From positions 4,650,001 through 4,714,000 of the forward strand of contig OY970288.1 of the NCBI GenBank assembly GCA_963716085.1: a DNA stretch of 64,000 bases, in the 5' to 3' direction. Shown here one piece after another: positions 43,972-52,857 of this stretch. The DNA comes from Persicitalea sp963716085. GTDB taxonomy: Bacteria; Bacteroidota; Bacteroidia; Cytophagales; Spirosomataceae. The position numbers and the translations under genes are program-made. Numbering within the stretch: position 1 is the first letter of the stretch; every line of letters begins with the position of its first letter. The notes beneath the pieces were generated by a model. That model was not told where the DNA came from and searched no databases. It worked only from the letters and a program-made list of their open reading frames with translations.

Positions 43972-44013
43972 GACACAAAGACACAAAGGCACAAAGGCAC
44001 AAAGGCACAAAGG
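43972..44013. repeat. 8-bp tandem repeat between ftsL and ftsI
   Basis: Five consecutive copies of ACACAAAG/GCACAAAG (period 8 bp) lie in the 126-bp gap before the PBP gene, in its leader. Confidence 0.7.
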
Positions 44014-44069
44014 GAAAATTTGCCATCTTAGGAGGTTTACTCATAAACTCATAAACTTTAAACTTCCTG

Positions 44070-46301
44070 ATGAAGCGTTCCCAGAAAAAAGCACCCAACG
44101 AAAAGCAGGCCCTTATTACCCGGGCTTACGTGGTGGCGCTTGTGCTGTTTCTGTTGGCCGTAGGGGTCGTGACGAAGCTGATTCAGGTTCAGTACTTTGC
44201 TAAGTATCAAGACAGGTCCTGGGCCGAGATCGCTGCCGAGAGCATCGTTCGGGTGGACACCATTCCCGCCATGCGGGGCAATATTTACGCCAATGACGGC
44301 AGTCTGCTGGCGACGTCGATCCCCTATTACCTTGTGGAACTCGACGCCAAGTACCCCGACAGTTCCTACTTCGCCGACCACGTGGGTATCTTGGCCGACA
44401 GCCTCGCTCGTGCATTCGGCCGGAAAAGCAGAGGCGCATACAAAGCGATGATCGAGAAGACCCGTCGGAGTGCCAAGACTTCCACCTTGCGTCTGTATCC
44501 CAAGGCGGTGAGCTACCAAATGAAGGAGCGCATACAGCGTTGGCCGTTTTTTCGCCGGGGCGACGACAAGCTGAGAGGAACCGACGGGAAGCACAAATAC
44601 AGCAAGACGATGGCCGGCAAACTTCCGCCCGAGTACCGCCGTTATCGTCCGTTCTCCCCCATGGCCGACCGAACGGTAGGAACGCTCGACGCCCGAACAG
44701 GACAGGGAAGGGTGGGCCTCGAAGCCAGCTTTGACAAGCATTTGGCGGGCAAGGGGGGAATAAGCTGGGTGCAGGATTTGCCCCACGGCTTCCGGATGCC
44801 CGTAGCCAACGAGAGGAACATCAGGCCCGAAACGGGCCAGGACATCCACACCACACTCGACATCAACTTTCAGGATGTGGCCGAGTCGGCGCTCAAAAAC
44901 ACCCTCGATAAGTTTGAGGCCAATTACGGTTGTGTGATCGTGATGGAAGTGGCAACGGGCAAAATAAAAGCCATGACTAACCTCACCCGCAAAGGCCCGA
45001 ACCGGTTTGTAGACGATCGCAACTACGCCCTCACGATGGGTGCCGACCCCGGCTCCACATTCAAGCTGGCCACGATGATGGCAGTATTGGAGGAAACGGG
45101 CATCGACCCCAATAAGGTATGGGTCAATACGGGCGACGGGCGGCTCCGGTACCGAAACATCACCATTACCGACGCCCACCGGGGTGGTTTCGGCAGCATT
45201 ACGGCTAGTCAGGTATTAGAGAAGTCGTCTAACATCGGCACCCACATACTGATGCGAAAGTACTTTTATGACAAGCCCGACAAGTACCTGGATTATCTTG
45301 AAAAATTCCGGCTCAAAAGTCGAACGGGCTTGCACATGCAGGGCGAAGCGGCCCCATTTATCCGGGACCGCAGCTCAAAACTCTGGAATGACAAAATTAC
45401 GCTCACGCCGATGTCCTATGGCTACGGAATGCGCCTGGCCCCTATCCAGATCCTGGCGCTCTACAACGCCATTGCCAACCAGGGTTATTGGGTCAGGCCC
45501 ATGATTGTGGATCAGATTCGTAGTTCGAGCGAGATTGTGAACACCTACGAACCTTACGTGACTTCCTCCCCTATCTGCTCGGAGCGAACCGTGAAACTGG
45601 TGCAGCAAATGCTGGAAGGCGTAGTACAGAATGGCACGGCCCCTGAACTTAAGGCCAGCCCTTACCGCATCGCTGGTAAAACGGGCACTGCGCAACGCAT
45701 CGTGAACAAGTCCTACGTGAGCGGGCGGGGCTTGCGGGTTTCGTTCGTAGGGTACTTTCCGGCCAACCGCCCCAAGTACAGTTGCATGGTGCTGGTGGAA
45801 AACTCAATGAGCGCGGGATACAATCTTTATGCGGGGCAAGTTGCGGCTCCGGTGTTCAAGCAGGTTGCCGACCGCATTTACGCCTACGACATGGGACTAC
45901 ACGAACCCGCCAAGCTCGACCCCGAAGAGTCCAAGAGCGGAAAAAGCCCCTCACTGGTCAACTGGACGGGAAAAGCAGACGAAGTAAAAGTGGTAGCCAG
46001 TACGCTGAATCTGAGCGAACTACCCGAAGACGAAATCACAACCGCAGGCGAACCGAACGACGATAACGTCTGGCTGCGGGGAAGCACCTCCGGCCAGGGA
46101 AAAACCAAGTGGACCATCCGAGAGATAACCAAAGCCGAGGTACCCGACCTGCGGGGCATGTCGCTGCGCGATGCCGTTTACCTTATGGAAAACAAAGGCT
46201 ACCGCGTTGGGTTCAAGGGATCGGGGAAGGTTGTATCGCAGTCGCTGAAACCGGGCGAGAACACGTCGGGAGCGAGGCGGATTCTGTTGGAGTTGAATTA
46301 G
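44070..46301 (+). CDS. ftsI: Division-specific penicillin-binding protein with PASTA domain
   Basis: The 743-residue class B PBP has a membrane anchor near residues 24-44, a dimerisation domain, and a transpeptidase domain with SxxK (GADPGSTFKLATMM), SxN (LEKSSNIGTH) and KTG (IAGKTGTAQ). The C-terminus is a PASTA domain (EVPDLRGMSLRDAVYLMENKGYRVGFKGSGKV). It cross-links septal peptidoglycan. It follows ftsL in the dcw segment, and the next gene is yidD on the opposite strand, so the usual murE-mraY-murD run does not continue here. Confidence 0.93.
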   Translation: MKRSQKKAPNEKQALITRAYVVALVLFLLAVGVVTKLIQVQYFAKYQDRSWAEIAAESIVRVDTIPAMRGNIYANDGSLLATSIPYYLVELDAKYPDSSYFADHVGILADSLARAFGRKSRGAYKAMIEKTRRSAKTSTLRLYPKAVSYQMKERIQRWPFFRRGDDKLRGTDGKHKYSKTMAGKLPPEYRRYRPFSPMADRTVGTLDARTGQGRVGLEASFDKHLAGKGGISWVQDLPHGFRMPVANERNIRPETGQDIHTTLDINFQDVAESALKNTLDKFEANYGCVIVMEVATGKIKAMTNLTRKGPNRFVDDRNYALTMGADPGSTFKLATMMAVLEETGIDPNKVWVNTGDGRLRYRNITITDAHRGGFGSITASQVLEKSSNIGTHILMRKYFYDKPDKYLDYLEKFRLKSRTGLHMQGEAAPFIRDRSSKLWNDKITLTPMSYGYGMRLAPIQILALYNAIANQGYWVRPMIVDQIRSSSEIVNTYEPYVTSSPICSERTVKLVQQMLEGVVQNGTAPELKASPYRIAGKTGTAQRIVNKSYVSGRGLRVSFVGYFPANRPKYSCMVLVENSMSAGYNLYAGQVAAPVFKQVADRIYAYDMGLHEPAKLDPEESKSGKSPSLVNWTGKADEVKVVASTLNLSELPEDEITTAGEPNDDNVWLRGSTSGQGKTKWTIREITKAEVPDLRGMSLRDAVYLMENKGYRVGFKGSGKVVSQSLKPGENTSGARRILLELN

Positions 46302-46332
46302 TGCAGCGTATGGCTCACGCGCCTTGTTCCCT

Positions 46333-46542
46333 TCAAGGCACGGGATCTGCCCCACTTCCGCCCCAGGGATGGCAACGGGCAAAACGTTTCAGGCCCAGCC
46401 ACCCGCCCCTCACCGCCCCATGCTTCGTGACCGCCTCGATCATGTACTGCGAACAGGTGGGCGTGTAACGGCAAGAATTAGGCAAATAAGGCGACAAAAC
46501 GCCCTGATACATCCGAACCAGAGAAATAAGCAGTGTTTTCAT
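46333..46542 (-). CDS. yidD: YidD membrane protein insertion factor
   Basis: The 69-residue protein has the YidD motif: LISLVRMYQGVLSPYLPNSCRYTPTCSQYMIEAVTKHG, then RGGWLGLKRFARCHPWGGSGADPVP, all conserved in the family. YidD aids insertion of inner membrane proteins together with YidC. It is usually near rnpA/yidC; here it stands alone between ftsI and lgt, on the minus strand. Confidence 0.93.
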   Translation of the reverse strand: MKTLLISLVRMYQGVLSPYLPNSCRYTPTCSQYMIEAVTKHGAVRGGWLGLKRFARCHPWGGSGADPVP

Positions 46543-46644
46543 AATATTTCAATGTGCATTTTTGGTGCGCCAGGCCATTCATCACTCACCATTCATCATT
46601 CAAAACCCTTACCTTTGGCAAAAATTAACCCCTGACTACACCAA

Positions 46645-47491
46645 ATGCTATCTTACATTCCCTGGAATGTCAGTCCCGACATTTTCACCATTCCTGAGTT
46701 TCTGGGCTTTGGCCCGTTCACCATCCGCTGGTACGGGCTGCTGTTTGCGGCGGGTTTTCTGTTTGGCCAGCAGGTTATGACGCACATTTTCAAGAAAGAA
46801 GGCAAGCCGCTCGAAGACATCGACACGCTCACACTGGTGATGGTCTTTTCCACCGTGCTGGGCGCGAGGCTCGGCCACTTCCTTTTTTACGAACCCAGTG
46901 TTTTTGTTACCAATCCGCTCGAAGATCATCCTGCCGCCTTTTGCCGGACTAGCCAGTCACGGGGCTTTGATCGGCATTCTCTTGGGCCTGTGGCTGTACA
47001 CCCGTAAACGCCAGTCCAGCGGGCAAACGTTCCTCTGGCTCACCGACCGCATGATGATTCTGGTGGCGTTGGCCGGGGCATTTATCCGCTTTGGCAATCT
47101 GATGAATTCCGAGATCGTCGGCAAAGTAACGGATGTTCCGTGGGGCTTTATTTTCATGCAAAACATGGAATACAGCCAGTACCCCCGGCACCCGGCGCAG
47201 TTGTACGAGTCCATTTCCTGCCTCATTCTGTTTTTCGTGCTGTTCGCGCTTTGGAACAAATACAAGGCCGCCACGCCGCGAGGCCTTATCCTGGGCGTGG
47301 GGCTCATTTGGATTTTTGCCTTCCGATTCATCGATGAATTCATGAAAGAAAATCAGGTCAATTTCGAGGACTCGCTGCCGCTGAACATGGGACAATTCCT
47401 GAGCATTCCGGCGGTACTGTTGGGCATTTATCTCGTAGTACGCTCGCGACGAAGCGACCATCATCCCGAATCCAGAACGACCGTAGCGTAG
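46645..47491 (+). pseudogene. lgt: Prolipoprotein diacylglyceryl transferase, frameshifted
   Basis: The first frame (46645..47007) encodes the normal Lgt start: YIPWNVSPDIF, FTIRWYGLLFAAGFLFGQQVM, VMVFSTVLGARLGHFLFYEPSVFVTNPLE. After the codon GAA at 46921-46923 the similarity jumps to the next frame: ILPPFAGLASHGALIGILLGLWLYTRK, RFGNLMNSEIVGKVTDVPWGFIF, RHPAQLYES, FIDEFMKENQ. One extra base (near 46924) would restore the whole protein. Lgt adds diacylglycerol to lipoproteins and is normally essential, and this genome encodes many lipoproteins, so a sequencing error or a second copy is more likely than true loss. Confidence 0.88.
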
Positions 47492-47617
47492 CTGGCTCAG
47501 TGGAAACGGCTGGTCAGTAAGCACGGCCTACCGTTTACTAGAAACGAGGGCGTTGGGGTTCTTTTCCCAAGAATAAACCCTTACATTGCTATCTGAACCT
47601 AAAACCTCGTTTCTCCT

Positions 47618-48217
47618 ATGAAAAAGCCCCTTTTGTTTGTAAGTGTCCTCGCCGTCTCCCTATGGAGTTGCGGCGGAAGTGAAGAGAAAGAAGAAGCCGA
47701 AGAACCCGCAAATGCCATCGAAGCTTTCCAGCAGATGGCCGATAAGGCCCAGGAAATGCAGGAAAAAGGCCCGGTCGAGCCCGTGAATTTTCGGGAGCTC
47801 AAAGAAATGCTCCCAGAGCGTGCCGCTGGTATGGAGCGTACCGAAGCCACCGGCGAGAAGAACGGCGCGATGGGTTTCAGCCTCTCGCAGGCCGAGGGGA
47901 AATACAAGGAAGGCGACGCCAGCATGACCATAAACATCGTGGACACGGGCGGCGTAGGTGGCATGGCCATGATGGGCATGGCAGCCTGGGCTATGGCTGA
48001 GATAGACAAAGAAACCACCACGGGTTACGAAAGAACGACCAAAATCGACGGCAACAAGGCGTACGAAAAGTATGATAGCAAACGAGAGAATGGCGAGTTG
48101 AACGTGCTGGTGGCCGATCGCTTTGTAGTTAGTGTCAAAGGCCGCAAGGTATCGATGGATCAGATGAAAGACACGCTGGACGACCTCAACCTCGATAAAT
48201 TGGCAAAAATGGAATGA
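47618..48217 (+). CDS. Hypothetical lipoprotein
   Basis: A 199-residue protein with a lipoprotein signal (C18, LWSC) and an acidic segment EEKEEAEEP, then a helical AFQQMADKAQEMQEKG and a Gly/Met-rich central stretch MTINIVDTGGVGGMAMMGMAAWA. The C-terminal third (TGYERTTKIDGNKAYEKYDSKRENGELNVLVADRFVVSVKGR) suggests a small beta domain seen in other Bacteroidota lipoproteins. No function is known. It precedes a CBM9-like gene with a 6 bp gap, so the two are likely co-transcribed. Confidence 0.72.
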   Translation: MKKPLLFVSVLAVSLWSCGGSEEKEEAEEPANAIEAFQQMADKAQEMQEKGPVEPVNFRELKEMLPERAAGMERTEATGEKNGAMGFSLSQAEGKYKEGDASMTINIVDTGGVGGMAMMGMAAWAMAEIDKETTTGYERTTKIDGNKAYEKYDSKRENGELNVLVADRFVVSVKGRKVSMDQMKDTLDDLNLDKLAKME

Positions 48218-48223
48218 TGCTTT

Positions 48224-48877
48224 ATGACTGCTGAAAAGTACGAGATTGTCCTGCCCGATAATCATTGGGTGAGTCTACCGAAAAGATACTTTCGCCAGGC
48301 AGGCGATGGCACCGAAGCCGCCCAGGAAACCCTGGTGCGGCTTCGTCACGATGGGGCGATCCTTTCCGTCGAGTTCGAATGCCACACCGACCCCTTCTGG
48401 CGGCAGAATACCTACAAAGAACACAACGCCTCCCTCTGGAAGCAGGAAGTCTTCGAAGTATTTATAGCGGCTGGTGAAGGCGTCCCTACCCGCTACCTGG
48501 AACTGGAAATAAATCCCAACGACGCTCTTTTTGTCGGGCAAGTCCATAATCCCGGCCAGCCCGGAAAAGGCATCGGGTTGACGATGGTACCCTACGAAGA
48601 AGCGGGCATAACCCATAGCATTACCCACACCACTGCCAGTTCCTGGCGCGGTGAGCTTCATATTCCATTGGCTCTGGTCGATGGCCTGGAGGGGCAAGTC
48701 GGCGGCAGTGCGTACCGCATCAACTTCTACCGCATCGTTCTCCTCGAACCCCAATCTGCCCCCGATTGGGAGTGTACGCCCGATAATTCTTCTTTCCAGT
48801 GCTGGAGTCCGACGCTGAGCGGATCAAAACCCAACTTCCACCGCCCCAAACATTTCGGAGTGCTGCGCTTGGCGTAA
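48224..48877 (+). CDS. Carbohydrate-binding CBM9-like protein
   Basis: The 217-residue protein has the CBM9-like beta-sandwich segments YEIVLPDNHWVSLPKRYFRQ, VEFECHTDPFWRQNTYKEHNASLWKQEVFEVFIA, YLELEINPNDALFVGQV and WRGELHIPLALVDG, ending in FHRPKHFGVLRL. No signal peptide is visible, so it is probably cytoplasmic. CBM9-like modules bind sugars, but stand-alone forms may have other roles. It lies 6 bp after the lipoprotein gene and is followed by a terminator. Confidence 0.82.
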   Translation: MTAEKYEIVLPDNHWVSLPKRYFRQAGDGTEAAQETLVRLRHDGAILSVEFECHTDPFWRQNTYKEHNASLWKQEVFEVFIAAGEGVPTRYLELEINPNDALFVGQVHNPGQPGKGIGLTMVPYEEAGITHSITHTTASSWRGELHIPLALVDGLEGQVGGSAYRINFYRIVLLEPQSAPDWECTPDNSSFQCWSPTLSGSKPNFHRPKHFGVLRLA

Positions 48878-48941
48878 ACCAGCGATAACCGCTGAGTGGG
48901 CAACTTTCACGGACTTTTCTACGTATAATACTTTAACTGCC

Positions 48942-48972
48942 GATGTTGGTAAAACTCTTTTTTACCAACATC
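48942..48972 (+). terminator. Terminator after CBM9-like gene
   Basis: GATGTTGGTAAAA and TTTTACCAACATC form a 13-bp stem, followed by TTT, 65 bp after the stop codon. Confidence 0.75.
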
Positions 48973-49027
48973 TTTGGGGTGTTTTTACGTTGTAGGAGAG
49001 AAAACAAGGCTCCCCCACACTCGCTGA

Positions 49028-50461
49028 ATGTTGCATTTTATCAAAACTTTCTTCCTGCTGTTCATTGGGTTGCTAGGTGTTTCGCCCTCCCTATTTGCTT
49101 CGGGGGCTGGGTCAGATACGCCGGACAGTCTGCGTCTTATAACGGTCAGCACCGTAACCGTTGAGGGGAACTACCGCACCCGGACACCGATCATTCTGCG
49201 CGAAATGGCGATGCAGCCGGGCGACACCCTGCCGCGAAATATTTTGGAGGGCAGCCTCGAAATCGACCGCCGGAAAATTATTAACACCAACCTGTTTATT
49301 ACTGTCGAGATGCTGCATTCCCCCAGCCAGGAGGACAGCAACTCGGTTGATGTACGGGTGGTTGTGAAGGAAAGACTTTACATGGTGGTGCTGCCCGTAT
49401 TTTCGCTGGCCGACCGAAATTTTAACGAGTGGTGGTACGACCGCAAGCGCGATTTGAAGCGCACGACTTACGGACTGTTCATGAACTACAACAACATCAC
49501 AGGCCGAGCCGACCAGTTGCGGTTGTCGGCGGAGTTCGGTTTTTTGCCCAACTACGGGATATCCTACTCTAATCCGTATATAGACAAGGCGAAAAAAACG
49601 GGGATTTCGGTTGGAATGTCCTACGCCACCAACAAATCGCTGCCCTTCCGCACCTGGGACGACAAACTGGACTACTTCGACAGTGAGCAACTGAATCGGG
49701 AGCGTTTCATTGCCTTTCTAAGATTCAGTCGGCGAAATAAATTCTACGGCCTTCATCGTTTGGAAACGCGCTGGACCAGCGTCAGTCTTTCTAACCCTTT
49801 TGCCCAGCTCAACCCTAACTACCTGCTCGACGGACGAACGCAGCAGAAATATTTCCAACTTGTCTATACCTACAGTTACGACCGCCGCGACAACTTCCAG
49901 TATCCCTTACGAGGGTTCAGATACGGCGTATCGGCCGCAAAACTTGGATTGCTGCCCGGCGACGACATCAATCAGACCTCGCTTTTTGGCTGGTACAACC
50001 GCTACTACGCCTTGGGGGAGCGTTGGTTTTTCAATAGCGGCCTCACTGCCCGTATCTCGGCCCCGCTGCGACAGCCTTACGCCCAAACGATCGGACTGGG
50101 CTATCGATCCAACCTCGTTCGGGGCTACGAGCTGTACGTGATCGACGGCCAGCATTTTGCCTTGTGGGACAATGAGCTGAAATACCGATTATTCAGTTTT
50201 GAGAAAACCATCCCCTGGATACCCATCCGCCAGTTGAGTACGATCCCCGTTACGGCCTACCTTAACTCGTTCGCCGATCTGGGATACGCCCGCAACTACT
50301 ATCCCGAACTAAGCAACACGAAGCTGGGCAACCGCCTGCTGCCCGGTGCCGGGTTGGGGCTGGATGTAGTGACGTTCTATAACATGGTCATCCGCGCCAA
50401 CTACACCGTCAACGGCTTAGGCGAGGGGCGCTTCTTTTTTCAGATCGGTCGTTCTTTGTAA
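49028..50461 (+). CDS. Omp85/BamA-family outer membrane protein
   Basis: The 477-residue protein has a signal peptide (LLFIGLLGVSPSLFA), one POTRA-like domain (about 35-115: VSTVTVEGNYRTRTPIILREMAMQPGDTL ... NTNLFITVEM) and an Omp85 barrel. The loop 6 motif V-R-G-Y (SNLVRGYELYVIDG) is present. With only one POTRA it is a small member, like Patatin-less TamA or a BamA-like helper, not BamA itself (five POTRAs). Its cargo is unknown. Confidence 0.85.
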   Translation: MLHFIKTFFLLFIGLLGVSPSLFASGAGSDTPDSLRLITVSTVTVEGNYRTRTPIILREMAMQPGDTLPRNILEGSLEIDRRKIINTNLFITVEMLHSPSQEDSNSVDVRVVVKERLYMVVLPVFSLADRNFNEWWYDRKRDLKRTTYGLFMNYNNITGRADQLRLSAEFGFLPNYGISYSNPYIDKAKKTGISVGMSYATNKSLPFRTWDDKLDYFDSEQLNRERFIAFLRFSRRNKFYGLHRLETRWTSVSLSNPFAQLNPNYLLDGRTQQKYFQLVYTYSYDRRDNFQYPLRGFRYGVSAAKLGLLPGDDINQTSLFGWYNRYYALGERWFFNSGLTARISAPLRQPYAQTIGLGYRSNLVRGYELYVIDGQHFALWDNELKYRLFSFEKTIPWIPIRQLSTIPVTAYLNSFADLGYARNYYPELSNTKLGNRLLPGAGLGLDVVTFYNMVIRANYTVNGLGEGRFFFQIGRSL

Positions 50462-50534
50462 GGGTATCTTGCAGATTTTCACGGACAGAATGGCTATTTT
50501 TGCGAAAAAAAGACTCAGTCGTCCTCGATCAACC

Positions 50535-51156
50535 ATGACTCAATCCACGGTTCAGCGCTTTCTTGTCCTACTCATCCTTTTTGGTGCAGTCTTGGCGGGT
50601 TGTCAGACCAAAACCAGCACCAGCGACGACCCCACCCTCTCGGATGATTCCGAAACTACCGACGGATCAGTTGATGAAAGCACCAATAGCGCAGCTTCTG
50701 CTCTATTAAAAACCATCGTCGGTACTCAGGACGAGGGTATCATCCGGGGCATAGCTTTTGGTGATCCGGTTGGTAAAGTCCGGGCCGCCGAAAGTCAGGC
50801 TGCCGAACCGTTCGAGATGTTCGAGGACTCAGTGCAACATGTGGGCTATACTTTTGAAACCGACCAATTGGAAACCATCGACGTACTCTACCACTTCGCC
50901 CCCTCGGGCCGGGTGGTCAATAAAATCACCGTCGATGTGTACCTCAATAGCGAGCAAGCCACTCGGCAACTCTGGCGGGCGACAAAGAAACGATTTACCG
51001 CACAATACGGCACACCGCTAGAAGAACAAGCCACGCCACATCACCTGGAGAAAGGCCCCCGCTCAGGTAGCGATGGACGAAGTGTCCGAAGGCAAGGACT
51101 ACGGCCTGAAAATGGTGTTTACGCCGACGGATAAGACGGTGCTCGCGATTAATTAG
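50535..51156 (+). pseudogene. Hypothetical lipoprotein, frameshifted in a C run
   Basis: The frame starts MTQSTVQRFLVLLILFGAVLAGC (lipobox Cys at 23) and runs in frame to 51134, but its end after HHLEKGP is not protein-like. In the next frame the sequence continues as AQVAMDEVSEGKDYGLKMVF, then TPTDKTVLAIN and a stop at 51154-51156. Deleting one C from the CCCCC run near 51055-51060 joins the two parts. The joined product would have about 206 residues with no known domain. Whether the extra base is real or a sequencing error is unclear. Confidence 0.7.
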
Positions 51157-51169
51157 CGGATAGTTGATA

Positions 51170-51913
51170 ATGGAAATTGGACAGTTGAGACTTTTTTCGA
51201 CCAGAATAACCTGCATTTTGCTGCTTTGTATTTACGCCTCACCAACTAGGGCGCAGAATAAAAGCAAGCGAGATTACCTGATCACGCTCTCGACGGAGGC
51301 CGGGACGATGCACCTCGTTCTTTTCGACAAGACGCCGCTGCACAAGGCCAATTTCATCAAGCTGGCTAAGGATAAATTTTACGACGGGCTGCTTTTTCAT
51401 CGGGTTATTGAAAACTTCATGATTCAGGGCGGCGACCCTAATTCCAAGAACGCCGAAACGGGCGTCGCGTTAGGCAATGGCAGCGTGGGCTACAAAGTCC
51501 CCGCCGAATTTCGTCCTGAATTATTTCACCGCAAGGGCGCAGTCGCCGCCGCCCGCGATGGCAACCCCAAGAAGGAATCGAGCGGTTGTCAGTTTTACAT
51601 CGTGCAGGGCCGACCCATGACGGGTGACGAGCTAGACGCACAGTTGGCCCGCGTCACGCCCGGATCCACTCCCCCACGCCAACCCACCGAAGCACAGAGG
51701 GAAATATACGAGACCTTAGGCGGCACGCCACATCTGGACGGCAACTACACGGTATTTGGGCAGGTTATAGACAACCTGGCGGTCATCGACTCCATTGCCG
51801 CCCGGCCCCGAGATGATCGAAATCGGCCCGATAAAGATGTAACGATGCAGGTGTCGGTCAAGAAAATGCGGAAGAAGCGGATTACGAGAAAGTACGGATA
51901 TCGGTTTGAATAA
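51170..51913 (+). CDS. Exported peptidyl-prolyl isomerase (cyclophilin)
   Basis: From the ATG at 51170 (a TTG two codons earlier is possible) the 247-residue protein has a signal peptide (TCILLLCIYASPTRA) and a cyclophilin domain: FDKTPLHKANFIKLAKDKFYDGLLFHRVIENFMIQGGDP, GYKVPAEF, KKESSGCQFYIVQG and DGNYTVFGQVIDNLAVID. The catalytic Arg is in FHRV. An insert of about 30 residues after MTGDELDAQL is seen in Bacteroidota members. It speeds proline isomerisation of exported proteins. Confidence 0.92.
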   Translation: MEIGQLRLFSTRITCILLLCIYASPTRAQNKSKRDYLITLSTEAGTMHLVLFDKTPLHKANFIKLAKDKFYDGLLFHRVIENFMIQGGDPNSKNAETGVALGNGSVGYKVPAEFRPELFHRKGAVAAARDGNPKKESSGCQFYIVQGRPMTGDELDAQLARVTPGSTPPRQPTEAQREIYETLGGTPHLDGNYTVFGQVIDNLAVIDSIAARPRDDRNRPDKDVTMQVSVKKMRKKRITRKYGYRFE

Positions 51914-51919
51914 AAATTT

Positions 51920-52846
51920 ATGAGCAGCAGGCGAATACTCATTACGGGATCCAACGGTCTTTTGGGACAAAAATTGGTTGAGTTACTCATCCAGAAGCCC
52001 GATGTCGAGGTGATCGCCACGGCGCGGGGCGATAATCGTCTGCCGTTTGTGGAGGGATACGTCTACCATTCGCTGGATATTACCCAACCGGAGCAAATCG
52101 GCGAAGTATTTTCCCTCACCAAACCCGATGCGGTAATCCACACCGCCGCCATGACCAACGTGGATCAGTGTGAATCGGAGAAGGAAGCCTGTTGGGAGTT
52201 GAACGTGAAAGCCGTCGAGTACCTCGTGGACGCTTGTCGCGAACACGATGCTTTTTTGGTGCACCTCTCCACCGATTTTATCTTCGATGGTGCCGATGGC
52301 CCCTATTCTGAAAGTGCCGAGGCTAATCCGCTGAGTTTTTACGGATGGAGCAAGTACGCCGCCGAAAAGGCCGTCATCGCGTCCGCTCGCTTTGCCGCGC
52401 CGATCCGCTGGGCCATCGCCCGCACCGTGCTGGTGTACGGCATCGCCCACGACATGAGCCGCAGCAATATTATCCTGTGGGTCAAGAAATCGTTGGAAGA
52501 CGGTAAAAACATCAAAGTCGTTACCGACCAGTGGCGCTCCCCTACCCTGGCCGAGGACCTGGCCATCGGCTGTTCCCTCATCGCCGATCAGCAAGCCGAA
52601 GGCATCTTCAATATTTCGGGAAAGGATCTGCTGACGCCGCACGAAATGGCGATAATGACGGCGGACTATTTCAATCTCGATAAATCTTTAATTGCCGAGG
52701 CCGATTCCACTACTTTCACGCAGCCTGCCAGGCGTCCGGCCCGTACGGGATTTGTTTTGGATAAATCACGGGAGACACTGGGCTACGCACCGCGTAGCTT
52801 TCAGGAAGGGATCGAGCTGGTGGCGGAGCAAATAGGGAGACAGTAA
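51920..52846 (+). CDS. dTDP-4-dehydrorhamnose reductase-like SDR protein
   Basis: The 308-residue protein of the extended SDR type starts RILITGSNGLLGQKLVELL with the NAD-binding GxxGxxG, then VIHTAAMTNVDQCESEKEACWELNVKAVEYL and HLSTDFIFDGADGPYSE, YGWSKYAAEK with the catalytic Tyr and Lys. It matches RmlD-like reductases but no rml cluster is nearby, so the sugar nucleotide is uncertain. It starts 6 bp after the cyclophilin stop and may be in the same operon. Confidence 0.88.
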   Translation: MSSRRILITGSNGLLGQKLVELLIQKPDVEVIATARGDNRLPFVEGYVYHSLDITQPEQIGEVFSLTKPDAVIHTAAMTNVDQCESEKEACWELNVKAVEYLVDACREHDAFLVHLSTDFIFDGADGPYSESAEANPLSFYGWSKYAAEKAVIASARFAAPIRWAIARTVLVYGIAHDMSRSNIILWVKKSLEDGKNIKVVTDQWRSPTLAEDLAIGCSLIADQQAEGIFNISGKDLLTPHEMAIMTADYFNLDKSLIAEADSTTFTQPARRPARTGFVLDKSRETLGYAPRSFQEGIELVAEQIGRQ

Positions 52847-52857
52847 ACAAGCTTTAC

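Noticed and set aside
43972..44013. CRISPR-like array
   Set aside because: Units are only 8 bp without spacers; simple tandem repeat.
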